Source of the DNA: Cellulosimicrobium arenosum
Lineage (GTDB): Bacteria > Actinomycetota > Actinomycetes > Actinomycetales > Cellulomonadaceae
Reading direction: 5' to 3'
Assembly (NCBI RefSeq): GCF_014837295.1
Contig: NZ_JACYHB010000002.1
Coordinates: 310,001 to 374,000, forward strand
Length of the DNA: 64,000 bases
Below the pieces are notes generated by a model. It searched no databases and was not told the DNA's origin. It worked only from the letters and a program-made list of their open reading frames with translations. The position numbers were made by a program, and so were the translations under genes. This document shows positions 17,348 through 25,737 of this stretch, piece by piece (the stretch's first letter is position 1; every line of letters starts with the position of its first letter).

Positions 17348-17902
17348 ATGTTCGAGCGCTTCTCCGCCGACGCCCGTGCCGTCGTCGTCGACGCCCAGAC
17401 GGCGGCCCGCCGCCGCGGAGCCCCGTCGATCGACACCGTGCACCTGCTGCTCGCGCTCGCTGAGCAGCCGGGCACCCGCGCCGTGCGTGCGCTGACGGAC
17501 CTCGGCATCGCGCCCTCGGCGGTCGAGCGGCTGGCCGAGCCGTCAGCCGGCGGCGACGTGCTGGACGACCAGGCGCTCGCCGCGATCGGCATCGACCTCG
17601 CCACGGTGCGGGCTCGCACCGACGCAGCCTTCGGCGACGGCGCGCTCGACCGCGTCGCGGACAGGCCGCGCCGGGGGCACGTGCCGTTCACCCACGACGC
17701 CAAGAGGACGCTCGAGCTGGCGCTGCGCGAGGCGATCCACGAGGGATCGCGCTCCATCGACTCCGGCCACGTCCTCCTCGCACTGCTGCGCGCGGACGGC
17801 ACGAGCGCGCGCCGCGTGCTCGACTCTGCGCTCCGCGACGCCGGCACCGACGCCGGTGCGCTGCGGGACGCGCTGCACGATCCTCGGCGCACCGCGTCCT
17901 GA
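17348..17902 (+). CDS. Stand-alone Clp N-terminal domain protein
   Basis: 184 residues consisting of two Clp_N repeats (about 1-70 and 108-180) with no AAA+ ATPase module. The start MFERFSADARAVVVDAQ mirrors the ClpC N-terminus. The second repeat contains FTHDAKRTLELALREA and SGHVLLALLRADG. The ATG at 17348 is preferred to 17342 because AGGAGG (17334-17339) is 8 bases from it and only 2 from the other, and because it gives the ClpC-like start. Such proteins may act as adaptors or decoys for ClpC substrate recognition; that is inference. It is co-transcribed with the HTH gene and followed by a hairpin. Confidence 0.88.
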   Translation: MFERFSADARAVVVDAQTAARRRGAPSIDTVHLLLALAEQPGTRAVRALTDLGIAPSAVERLAEPSAGGDVLDDQALAAIGIDLATVRARTDAAFGDGALDRVADRPRRGHVPFTHDAKRTLELALREAIHEGSRSIDSGHVLLALLRADGTSARRVLDSALRDAGTDAGALRDALHDPRRTAS

Positions 17903-17904
17903 CC

Positions 17905-17929
17905 GCGGGCCGGCGAGGGCCGGACCCGC
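17905..17929. terminator. Terminator after the Clp-N gene
   Basis: GCGGG-CCGG stem pairing with CCGG-A-CCCGC (one bulged base) around CGAGGG, between convergent genes. Confidence 0.55.
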
Positions 17930-17945
17930 CCCGCCCGCCAGAGGT

Positions 17946-19877
17946 TCAGCCCGGCGGCAGCGCGGCGAGCGCGTCCTCGAGCACGTCTGCGTACACCCCG
18001 GTGCCCTCGACGGTGGGATGGGTGAGGTCCGGGTGCAGCAGGTCCGGGTGGCCCTCGACGGCCGCGTGCCAGTGCGCGACCACCACGTTCGGGCGCTCGG
18101 CCGCGATCTCGCCGAGCCGTTCGTTCGCCGCCGGCACCCACCGGCTCACGCCGACCGTGTCGACGAGGACGACGCGCCGGTCCGGGCCGATGACGTCCAG
18201 CGTCTCGCGCAGCGCGTCCTCGGAGCCGTCGAACTGGAACCCGCCGTTGGTACCGAAGTTCAGCACCACGACGGGCCGCAGCGCTCCGGCGCGCTCGTCC
18301 GAGCGCACGATGGCCGGCGCGTCGAGCCACTTGCGGATCGGCTTCGCGTCGATGGCGATCCCCTCGAACCGGTCGAGCACCGCCGGGGCCGCGCCGGAGA
18401 GCACCGAGTCCCCGTACGCGCTGATCTCGTCCCCTGATCGAGGAGCGGCCGTCGCCGTCGACGCCTCGCCCTCCGTCGTGCCGGGATCACGCGCCGCGGT
18501 GGCCGCGGCCTCGCCCGCCGGCCGTTCCTGCGCGTGGACGGCGGCGAGCCCTTGCTCGACCGAGAGCTGCGCCTGCGAGACCCGCGGTGCGCCGACGACC
18601 GAGACGAGCGCGAGCACGACCGCGAGGCACCCCGCCCCCACGACCGCGCGCGCCGCCGTCGGCCGGGAACCCCGCACCGCGTCTCTCGCGCGCCGCGCGG
18701 TCGCGCGCAGGCCGTCCCGGCGGACGGGGGTCTCGACCCAGCGGTAGGACGCCGCCGCGAGCGCCACGGTCGCCGCGACCGCCACGAGCGGGACCGCCCA
18801 CCCCGCCGCGCGACCGCTGCCCGGTGCGAGCCCGGCCGCGACGACCAGCAGCACCGGCCAGTGCCACAGGTAGATGCCGTAGGAGCGTGCACCGACCCAC
18901 CGTGCCGGGCGGGTGTCGAGCATCCGCACGCAGCCGCTGTCGCGGCCCACCGTGCAGCCGAGCACGGCCACCAGGGCGAGCGCGCTGCCGAGCACGATCC
19001 CTCCCCGGTAGACCACGGGGTCGTCGGGCTGCAGCACCAGCATGAGGACGGCGAGGGCCGCGAGCGCTGCCACGGGCGCGGTCCCCGAGCGCAGGGCCCG
19101 CGGCAGCGGCTCGCCCGTGCGTCGGCCGAACCACCAGAACGCGCCGGCGACCCCGAGCAGCAGCCCGACGACGTGCGTGTCCGTGCCGTAGTAGACGCGC
19201 GTCGGGTCCTCGCCGGGCTGGTACCGCACCGCCATGGCGACGGCGGACGTGACGGCGGCCCCGAGCACCACGAGGAGCCGCGCCCGCCACGTCGGGACGA
19301 GCACGACGAGCGCGACCAGCAGCACCGGCCACGCGAGGTAGAACTGCTCCTCGATCGCGAGGGACCAGAACGGCGTGAGGAGATGCGGCGCGGTCTGGTC
19401 GAAGTAGCTCGACCCGCCCGCGACGGCGAGCCAGTTGTAGGAGAACGTCGACGCACCGAGCACCTGCCACCCGGCGCCCACCAGGAGGTCGGGCTCGACG
19501 AACCGCGCCGCGACGACCGAGACCACGACCACGACGGCGAGCGCGGGGAGCAGCCGCCGAGCGCGACGGCGCCAGAACTCGGGCAACCTGATACGCCGGT
19601 CGCGGCCCATCTCGCGCAGCAGGAGCGTCGTGATGAGGAAGCCGCTGACGACGAAGAACACGTCGACGCCGAGGAACCCACCCGGCAGCACCCCCGGCCA
19701 GGCGTGGTGGACCACGACCGCGAGCACGGCGAGGGAGCGCAGCCCGTCGAGGCCGGCGATCCGGGCGTTGTCCCGAGGGTCCCCCGTGCGTTGGCGGTGC
19801 GTCGCCGGCCGGGCCGGCGGTCGGCGCGCGGCACGGGCACGGTCGGGCGCGACCGGTGCCCGGTCCTCGAGGAGCAC
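17946..19877 (-). CDS. OafA-type acyltransferase with C-terminal SGNH domain
   Basis: 643-residue integral membrane O-acyltransferase. An N-terminal Acyltransferase_3 domain (about 40-400, ten hydrophobic segments) starts with GLDGLRSLAVLAVVVHHA and contains FFVVSGFLIT and SLAIEEQFYL. A linker helix leads to an extracytoplasmic SGNH domain with the nucleophile motif AYGDSVL, the block LNFGTNGG and DLTHP near the end. Such proteins acetylate peptidoglycan or surface glycans. The GTG at 19875-19877 has GGGAGG 4 bases upstream and is preferred to a GTG at 19955 with no ribosome site. A TAGCGT box near 19954-19959 could be its -10. Confidence 0.88.
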   Translation of the reverse strand: MLLEDRAPVAPDRARAARRPPARPATHRQRTGDPRDNARIAGLDGLRSLAVLAVVVHHAWPGVLPGGFLGVDVFFVVSGFLITTLLLREMGRDRRIRLPEFWRRRARRLLPALAVVVVVSVVAARFVEPDLLVGAGWQVLGASTFSYNWLAVAGGSSYFDQTAPHLLTPFWSLAIEEQFYLAWPVLLVALVVLVPTWRARLLVVLGAAVTSAVAMAVRYQPGEDPTRVYYGTDTHVVGLLLGVAGAFWWFGRRTGEPLPRALRSGTAPVAALAALAVLMLVLQPDDPVVYRGGIVLGSALALVAVLGCTVGRDSGCVRMLDTRPARWVGARSYGIYLWHWPVLLVVAAGLAPGSGRAAGWAVPLVAVAATVALAAASYRWVETPVRRDGLRATARRARDAVRGSRPTAARAVVGAGCLAVVLALVSVVGAPRVSQAQLSVEQGLAAVHAQERPAGEAAATAARDPGTTEGEASTATAAPRSGDEISAYGDSVLSGAAPAVLDRFEGIAIDAKPIRKWLDAPAIVRSDERAGALRPVVVLNFGTNGGFQFDGSEDALRETLDVIGPDRRVVLVDTVGVSRWVPAANERLGEIAAERPNVVVAHWHAAVEGHPDLLHPDLTHPTVEGTGVYADVLEDALAALPPG

Positions 19878-20018
19878 GTGACCTCCCGGTCGGCGCGCGA
19901 GCTCGCGGGCGTCCGACGGTCGCGGGTGCGCGGCCCTCCGTGCCGACCCGACCACGCTACGGTCACGCCCCCGCCCGGCCGGTGGAGGCGCGCCGGACGG
20001 CGCGGTGCGCGATCGGGC

Positions 20019-22652
20019 CTAGAGCTTCGTCACGGGCGAGTACCGCAGCAGCAGCCGCTTGGTCCCGTCGGCACCGAAGTCGATCTTCGCGACCGCGTTC
20101 GGCCCTGCGCCCTCGAGCATCACGACCGTCCCGAGCCCGTACGCGTCGTGCGTGACCTTGTCGCCGACCGCGAGACTCGGCACGTCGGCGTCCTTGCGCG
20201 GCGTCGCCGACCCGAACGTCGCTCCGGTCGGACCGGCGCCGGAGGCGGAGCGAGGTCGAGGGGACGGCGACGGGTCGTGGCGGGCCTGGCGGGAGCCACC
20301 GGCACGCGGCTCCCGACCCCAGACGCGGCCCCCGGCCCGCAGCGTCTGCATGCTCGACTCGCGCCGCCGCCAGTCCCACAGCTCTTCGGGGATCTCGTCG
20401 AGGAACCGGCTCGGCGGGAACTCGTTCGCCATCCCCCACGCGGACCGGACGGCCGAGCGTGAGACGTAGAGGCGCTCGCGAGCCCGGGTGATGCCCACGT
20501 ACGCGAGGCGTCGCTCCTCCGAGAGCTCGGCGTCGTCGTGCAGGGACCGCATGTGCGGGAACGTGCCGTCTTCCATGCCGGTCAGGAAGACCACGGGGAA
20601 CTCCAGGCCCTTCGCGGTGTGCAGCGTCATGAGGGTGACGACGCCGGGGTCCTCGCGCGGCTCGTCGTCCGGGTCGTCCTCGGCGCCGTCGACGGTGTCC
20701 GACGCGGGGATCTGGTCCGCGTCGGCGACGAGCGAGACGCGCTCGAGGAAGTCGGACAGCGTGCCCTCGGGCTCGAGCTCGGTGAACTCGGTCGCGACCG
20801 CGTGCAGCTCGGCCAGGTTCTCGACGCGCGTCGCGTCCTGCGGGTCGTCGCTCGCGCGCAGCTCGGCCAGGTACCCGGTGCGGTCCAGCACGGCCCCGAG
20901 AACCTCGCCCGGCGACGCGCCCGACGCCGCGAGCTCGCGCAGACCGGCCATGAGGCCGGCGAACGCGCGCAGCGGGTTGAGCGTCCGGTTCGTCAGCCCG
21001 GGGATCTCGTCGATCCGGTCGAGCGCGGCGCCGAACGAGATCCGTTCGCGGTCGGCGAGCGCCGCGACGGAGCCCTCGGCCCGGTCCCCCAGCCCCCGCT
21101 TGGGCACGTTGAGGACCCGGCGGAGGTTGACGTCGTCGTCCAGGTTGTCGAGGGCGCGCAGGTACGCGACGGCGTCCTTGACCTCGCGGCGCTCGTAGAA
21201 GCGCGTGCCCCCGACGACCTTGTAGGGCAGGCCGACGCGGATCAGCACCTCCTCGAGCGCGCGGGACTGGGCGTTGGTGCGGTAGAAGACCGCGACGTCG
21301 CCGGGGCGCACGGCGGCGGTGTCGCCGAGGCGGTCGATCTCCTGCGCGACGAACCGCGCCTCCTCGTGCTCGTTGTCGGCGACGTAGCCGATGATCTTCG
21401 CGCCCTCGCCCGAGTCGGTCCACAGCCGCTTCGGCTTGCGCTCGGGGTTGCGCGAGATCACGGCGTTGGCGGCGGAGAGGATGTTCTGGGTCGAGCGGTA
21501 GTTCTGCTCGAGCATGATCGTGCGCGCGTCGGGGTAGTCGGCCTCGAACTCGAGGATGTTGCGGATCGTGGCGCCGCGGAACGCGTAGATCGACTGGTCG
21601 GCGTCGCCGACGACGGTGAGCTCGGCGGGGTCGAGCGCCGGGACCTGCGCCTGGCCCGTGCCGCTCGTCTCGGCGTGCGTCGCCGCCGAGCCCGTGCCGA
21701 CGCCGGCGAGCTCGCGCACCAGCACGTACTGCGCGTGGTTGGTGTCCTGGTACTCGTCGACGAGCACGTGGCGGAACCGGCGGCGGTAGTGCTCGGCCAC
21801 GGCGGGGAACGCCTGGAGCAGGTTGACCGTCGTCATGATGATGTCGTCGAAGTCGAGCGCGCTCGCCGCGACCAGCCGCGACTGGTAGCGCGTGTAGACG
21901 TCGGCGAGGACCTGGTCGAACTCGGGGACCGTCGCCCCCCGTGCCACGAGTCCCTCGTCCGTCGCGCGCGCACCGGACTCGCGCGCGTACGTCTCGGGGT
22001 CGACCAGCTCGTTCTTGAGGTCGGAGATCTTGTTCGCGAGCGAGCGCGCCGGGTACTTCTTGGGGTCCAGGTCGAGCTCGCGCGTGACGAGCGTGACCAG
22101 CCGCTGCGAGTCCGCGGCGTCGTAGATGGAGAAGCTCGACCGCAGCCCGAGCGTCGTGGCCTCGCGCCGCAGGATCCGGGTGCACGCCGAGTGGAAGGTC
22201 GAGACCCACATGCTCTGGCCGGCCGGGCCGACGAGCTGGACGACGCGCTCGCGCATCTCCGCGGCGGCCTTGTTGGTGAACGTGATCGCGAGGACCTGCC
22301 CGGACCGCGCCCGGCCGGTCGCGAGCAGGTGCGCGATCCGGTGCGTGAGCACGCGCGTCTTGCCCGACCCCGCGCCCGCGACGATCAGCAGCGGTCCGCC
22401 CGCGTGCACGACCGCCTCGCGCTGCTGCGGGTTGAGCCCGTCGAGCAGCGCGTCGGGGTCGATGTGCGCGTACCGTCCGCGGCGCTGCTCACCAGCAGGG
22501 GCGGCCGACGTGCCCGACGACGGCGCCGCAGGGTCGTCGGTCCAGCGCGGTGCCGTCGTGGGCAGGCGCGCCTCGCCGCCGTGGTCGACGCGCGGGCCGT
22601 CGAACAGCGTGTCGAGGCCGGGGAGCGGGAGGTTCTCGAAGAGCGATGCCAT
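20019..22652 (-). CDS. pcrA: ATP-dependent DNA helicase PcrA (UvrD family)
   Basis: 877-residue superfamily 1A helicase for repair and for resolving transcription or replication blocks. Motif I is VAGAGSGKT at 91-99, motif II is DEYQDTN, and TLHTAKGLEFPVVFL and YVGITRARERLYVS are motifs V-VI. The N-terminal 70 residues are an actinobacterial extension. The C-terminal 60 residues, after an Arg/Ser/Pro linker, form the Tudor-like domain (VGDKVTHDAYGLGTV) that contacts RNA polymerase in PcrA/UvrD proteins. Start ATG at 22652. Confidence 0.96.
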   Translation of the reverse strand: MASLFENLPLPGLDTLFDGPRVDHGGEARLPTTAPRWTDDPAAPSSGTSAAPAGEQRRGRYAHIDPDALLDGLNPQQREAVVHAGGPLLIVAGAGSGKTRVLTHRIAHLLATGRARSGQVLAITFTNKAAAEMRERVVQLVGPAGQSMWVSTFHSACTRILRREATTLGLRSSFSIYDAADSQRLVTLVTRELDLDPKKYPARSLANKISDLKNELVDPETYARESGARATDEGLVARGATVPEFDQVLADVYTRYQSRLVAASALDFDDIIMTTVNLLQAFPAVAEHYRRRFRHVLVDEYQDTNHAQYVLVRELAGVGTGSAATHAETSGTGQAQVPALDPAELTVVGDADQSIYAFRGATIRNILEFEADYPDARTIMLEQNYRSTQNILSAANAVISRNPERKPKRLWTDSGEGAKIIGYVADNEHEEARFVAQEIDRLGDTAAVRPGDVAVFYRTNAQSRALEEVLIRVGLPYKVVGGTRFYERREVKDAVAYLRALDNLDDDVNLRRVLNVPKRGLGDRAEGSVAALADRERISFGAALDRIDEIPGLTNRTLNPLRAFAGLMAGLRELAASGASPGEVLGAVLDRTGYLAELRASDDPQDATRVENLAELHAVATEFTELEPEGTLSDFLERVSLVADADQIPASDTVDGAEDDPDDEPREDPGVVTLMTLHTAKGLEFPVVFLTGMEDGTFPHMRSLHDDAELSEERRLAYVGITRARERLYVSRSAVRSAWGMANEFPPSRFLDEIPEELWDWRRRESSMQTLRAGGRVWGREPRAGGSRQARHDPSPSPRPRSASGAGPTGATFGSATPRKDADVPSLAVGDKVTHDAYGLGTVVMLEGAGPNAVAKIDFGADGTKRLLLRYSPVTKL

Positions 22653-22690
22653 AACCGTCCCAGCCTACGGTTCGCGACCGACACTGGTCG

Positions 22691-23173
22691 TCAGGTCAGC
22701 GCGAGCCCGAGGCCCCACGCCGCGGCCGCGAGAAGACCCCCGAGGAGCTGGACGAGGATCGTGATCCCGGTCGCCTGCATCGCCGCGACGGTCGCGCGCC
22801 ACGCGGCACGGCGGTCGCGGCGGCGGACCAGCTCGGCGACGAAGACCGCGAGCACGAACCCGATGAACAGCCCGATCACGGGGATCACGAAGAAACCGAC
22901 GACCCCCGCGATCCCGCCCCACACGAGCGTCGACCAGGGGACCTCCGCGCGCCGCATGTGCCGGCCGGCGAGGACGTACTGCGCGACCTCTGCGGCCACG
23001 ACGAACAGTGCGGCGACGGAGAACGCCACCCACGCCGTCGGGCCGCCCGTGACGATCGCCCAGACGAGGACCGCGCCGAGCACCAGGACGTTCCCCGGCA
23101 GCACCTGCACGACGATCCCGACCAGCCCCACCAGGATCGCCAGCCCGACGAGGACCTCTCCACCCACGCTCAC
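22691..23173 (-). CDS. DUF456 family membrane protein
   Basis: 160-residue protein with four or five hydrophobic segments separated by short Gly-rich loops: the N-terminal VGIVVQVLPGN, then WGGIAGVVGFFVIPVIGLFIGF and a C-terminal LVQLLGGLLAAAAW. Pattern and length fit DUF456, a small membrane family of unknown role. The GTG at 23173 is the first plausible start; a second GTG two codons later is equally possible. It lies between pcrA and another small membrane gene, all on the minus strand, but with no overlap that would force an operon. Confidence 0.75.
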   Translation of the reverse strand: MSVGGEVLVGLAILVGLVGIVVQVLPGNVLVLGAVLVWAIVTGGPTAWVAFSVAALFVVAAEVAQYVLAGRHMRRAEVPWSTLVWGGIAGVVGFFVIPVIGLFIGFVLAVFVAELVRRRDRRAAWRATVAAMQATGITILVQLLGGLLAAAAWGLGLALT

Positions 23174-23226
23174 GAGCGCAACCTTCGCACGTCAGCGGCG
23201 GAGCGCGAGGCCGGTGGGCCGAGGGG

Positions 23227-23592
23227 TCAGCCCCAGAACACCGCGACCAGGATGTTGACGACGGTGAGCCCACCGATGGCGTGCTTGACGCCCGGGGCGA
23301 CGGCGCCGTCGGACGCCTTGTCGCCCTGGCGCTTCGCGACGAGGGCGAGCACGGCGATGATCAGGGCGATCACGAGCTTGACCCCGATCTTGGCCATGTC
23401 CGGTCCCCCGTCGCCCCAGAGGGACGCCTCGCCGATCCCCACCATGACGATGCCCGCGACGAGCGCGGTGAGCGCGCCATGGAACACGCCCTTGGAGAGA
23501 CCGGGGGCCTTGATCGAGGCGATATAGCCGCCGAGCACGATGGCCCAGCCGATGAAGTGCAGCGCGACGAAGACGTTGTAGAGGAATTCCAT
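23227..23592 (-). CDS. Small four-helix membrane protein, unknown function
   Basis: 121 residues with four hydrophobic segments: FVALHFIGWAIVLGGYIA, FHGALTALVAGIVMVGIG, KIGVKLVIALIIAVLALV and AIGGLTVVNILVAVFW. Most of the protein is membrane; a short basic loop (KRQGDKASDG) lies between helices 3 and 4. It resembles other hypothetical membrane proteins of Micrococcales. The ATG at 23592 (MEFLYNVF) gives a natural membrane-protein N-terminus; an in-frame ATG at 23601 would add three residues. A perfect dyad immediately upstream suggests control by a TetR-type repressor encoded elsewhere. Confidence 0.7.
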   Translation of the reverse strand: MEFLYNVFVALHFIGWAIVLGGYIASIKAPGLSKGVFHGALTALVAGIVMVGIGEASLWGDGGPDMAKIGVKLVIALIIAVLALVAKRQGDKASDGAVAPGVKHAIGGLTVVNILVAVFWG

Positions 23593-23609
23593 GGGCGCCA
23601 TGGTATTTG

Positions 23610-23625
23610 CTGACGTCCGCGTCAG
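23610..23625. promoter_or_regulatory. TetR-type operator dyad
   Basis: CTGACG-TCCG-CGTCAG is a perfect 6-bp dyad, extended imperfectly by flanking TTTG and TAAA. It lies 17-33 bases upstream of the small membrane gene and overlaps its likely transcription start; the cys leader promoter is over 100 bases away. Confidence 0.5.
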
Positions 23626-23736
23626 TAAACCGCGACGCTGAGATCTTCGCCCGCCGACGTGGGCCGACACCCGGACGCACGTCGAGACGCTCGTCCGGCA
23701 TGCGGACGCGTCCTTCCGAGCCGCGGGAACCGCGTG

Positions 23737-23742
23737 TACCGT
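23737..23742 (+). promoter_or_regulatory. -10 box of the sulfate-assimilation operon
   Basis: TACCGT ends 7 bases before the leader-peptide ATG at 23750, with no ribosome site between, so the transcript is probably leaderless. A weak -35 (TTCCGA, 23714-23719) lies 17 bases upstream. Confidence 0.55.
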
Positions 23743-23749
23743 TCTGGGC

Positions 23750-23836
23750 ATGACCACGGCAGCCCGCCCCGCCCTCGTGACCCCGCGTCACGAGATGCCG
23801 GCGCGTGTGCACACGTGTCTCAGCTGTTGTCGCTGA
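23750..23836 (+). CDS. Cysteine-rich leader peptide of the cys operon
   Basis: A 28-codon reading frame starting with ATG and ending CLSCCR-stop. Codons 23, 26 and 27 are all TGT (Cys), and two of them are adjacent just before the stop. Leaderless polycysteine leader peptides that attenuate downstream sulfur genes when cysteine-tRNA is scarce or plentiful have been described in mycobacteria; this one has the same position, size and Cys-at-the-end design, upstream of sirA. Nothing else in its sequence suggests a stable protein. It is 140 bases upstream of sirA, and the intervening RNA can form alternative hairpins. Confidence 0.8.
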   Translation: MTTAARPALVTPRHEMPARVHTCLSCCR

Positions 23837-23847
23837 ACCGCGCCCGA

Positions 23848-23926
23848 CTCAGCCCGAGCCCACGGCTCGCCTCCCCTGAGAACCGGCGCGCGCCGTCGGC
23901 CCTCAGCTCCTCATACCGCCGCTGAG
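23848..23926 (+). promoter_or_regulatory. Four-segment attenuator between the Cys leader and sirA
   Basis: Four short complementary segments alternate: CTCAG (23848-23852), CTGAG (23876-23880), CTCAGC (23902-23907) and GCTGAG (23921-23926). Pair 1:2 also encloses a perfect CGAGCC/GGCTCG hairpin; 2:3 encloses a GC-rich self-complementary core; 3:4 forms a 6-bp stem. The pairings 1:2 with 3:4, or 2:3 alone, are mutually exclusive, as in classical amino-acid attenuators. A ribosome stalled on the Cys codons (23816-23830) would reach segment 1. The rest of 23593-23976, an otherwise gene-free stretch, holds only the promoter and the upstream dyad. Confidence 0.6.
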
Positions 23927-23976
23927 CGCTCGTCGTCGCGCGTCCCCGCCACCGAACGAGGACACGAGGAACACCG

Positions 23977-25737
23977 ATGACGCAGGTCACGTCTGCGGCC
24001 GACGGCGCCACGAGCGCCACGGCCCGGCCCGAAGCCCCTGCCCGGGGCGCCGGAGAGCGTCCCGCCCGGCCCGCTCGGGCCCCCCGCCCGAACGGGCAGT
24101 GGAAGGTCGACGGCACCGAGCCGCTCAACGGCAACGAGAAGTGGAAGCAGGAGGACGGCGGGCTGTCCGTCCGCGAGCGCATCGAGACGACCTACGCCCG
24201 CGAGGGCTTCGACTCGATCACCGACGACGACCTGCACGGGCGCTTCCGCTGGTGGGGGTTGTACACGCAGCGCAAGCCCGGGATCGACGGCGGCAAGACC
24301 GCGACGCTCGAGCCGCACGAGCTCGAGGACCGGTACTTCATGCTCCGGGTCCGCATCGACGGCGGTGCGCTCACGACCGAGCAGCTGCGCGTGATCGCGG
24401 ACATCTCCAAGGACTTCGGCCGCGACTCCGCCGACATCACCGACCGCCAGAACATCCAGCTCCACTGGATCGAGGTCGAGAACGTCCCGGAGATCTGGCG
24501 CCGGTTGGAGTCCGTCGGGCTGCAGACCACCGAGGCGTGCGGCGACGTCCCGCGCGTCGTGCTCGGCAGCCCCGTCGCCGGCATCGCCGCCGACGAGCTC
24601 ATCGACATCGGGCCCGCCGTCGCCGGTATCACCGAGAAGTACATCGGCGTCCCCGAGCTCGCGAACCTGCCGCGCAAGTTCAAGACCGCGCTGACCGGGC
24701 ACCCGAGCCAGGACGTGGTCCACGAGATCAACGACGTGGCCTTCGTCGCGCACGATCACCCCGAGCTCGGGATCGGGTTCGACGTGTGGGTCGGCGGCGG
24801 GCTCTCGGCCAACCCGCGCCTCGGCGAGCGCCTGGGCGCGTTCTGCACCGAGGAGCAGGTCCCCGACGTCTGGCACGGGGTCGTCCAGATCTTCCGCGAC
24901 TACGGGTACCGGCGACTGCGCAACAAGGCGCGCCTGAAGTTCCTGCTCGCGGACTGGGGTCCGGAGAGATTCCGTGAGGTCCTCGAGACCGAGTACCTCG
25001 GCTACCGCCTCGCGGACGGTCCGCCCGCGCCCAAGCCATCCGTGCCCGGCGACCACATCGGCGTGCACAAGCAGAAGGACGGGCGCAACTACATCGGCGC
25101 GGCGCCGTACGTCGGGCGCGTGTCCGGCCAGATCCTCGGACACGTCGCCGACCTGGCCGAGTCCGTCGGCTCGCGGCGCGTGCGGCTCACCCCGCACCAG
25201 AAGCTCCTGGTCCTCGACGTCCCGGACGCGGACGTCGAGCACGTCGTGTCGACCCTCGAGGCCAACGGCCTCGACGCGAACCCCAGCCCGTTCCGCCGCA
25301 GCACCATCGCGTGCACCGGCATCGAGTACTGCAAGCTCGCGATCGTCGACACCAAGGACACCGCGACCGCGACGATCGACGAGCTCGAGAAGCGCCTCGG
25401 CGACCTGTCCGGCATGAAGCCGCTGTCGTTGCACGTCAACGGCTGCCCCAACTCGTGCGCGCGCATCCAGACCGCGGACATCGGGCTCAAGGGCCAGCTC
25501 GTCATGGACGACGCCGGCGAGCAGGTGCCCGGCTTCCAGGTGCACCTGGGCGGCGGGCTGGCCTCGGACGACCGCGAGGAGGCCGGGATGGGCCGCACCG
25601 TGCGCGGGCTCAAGGTCACCGCGACGGACCTGCCCGACTACGTCGAGCGGCTCGTGCGCCGGTACGAGACCGACAAGGACGGCACCGAGACCTTCGCCGA
25701 GTGGGCGCACCGGTCCGACGAGGAGGCGCTGAGGTGA
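23977..25737 (+). CDS. sirA: Ferredoxin-dependent sulfite reductase SirA
   Basis: 586-residue siroheme/[4Fe-4S] enzyme reducing sulfite to sulfide. Cluster cysteines are C446 and C452 (ACTGIEYC) plus C490 and C494 (GCPNSC). Tyr96 (LYTQRKPG) and Cys188 (TEACGDVPR) are 92 residues apart, exactly as the cross-linked Tyr69-Cys161 pair of the M. tuberculosis enzyme, which marks a sulfite rather than nitrite reductase. The first 40 residues are a disordered Ala/Pro/Arg extension. The ribosome site is GAGGA. It heads the operon, and cysH overlaps its stop. Confidence 0.93.
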   Translation: MTQVTSAADGATSATARPEAPARGAGERPARPARAPRPNGQWKVDGTEPLNGNEKWKQEDGGLSVRERIETTYAREGFDSITDDDLHGRFRWWGLYTQRKPGIDGGKTATLEPHELEDRYFMLRVRIDGGALTTEQLRVIADISKDFGRDSADITDRQNIQLHWIEVENVPEIWRRLESVGLQTTEACGDVPRVVLGSPVAGIAADELIDIGPAVAGITEKYIGVPELANLPRKFKTALTGHPSQDVVHEINDVAFVAHDHPELGIGFDVWVGGGLSANPRLGERLGAFCTEEQVPDVWHGVVQIFRDYGYRRLRNKARLKFLLADWGPERFREVLETEYLGYRLADGPPAPKPSVPGDHIGVHKQKDGRNYIGAAPYVGRVSGQILGHVADLAESVGSRRVRLTPHQKLLVLDVPDADVEHVVSTLEANGLDANPSPFRRSTIACTGIEYCKLAIVDTKDTATATIDELEKRLGDLSGMKPLSLHVNGCPNSCARIQTADIGLKGQLVMDDAGEQVPGFQVHLGGGLASDDREEAGMGRTVRGLKVTATDLPDYVERLVRRYETDKDGTETFAEWAHRSDEEALR

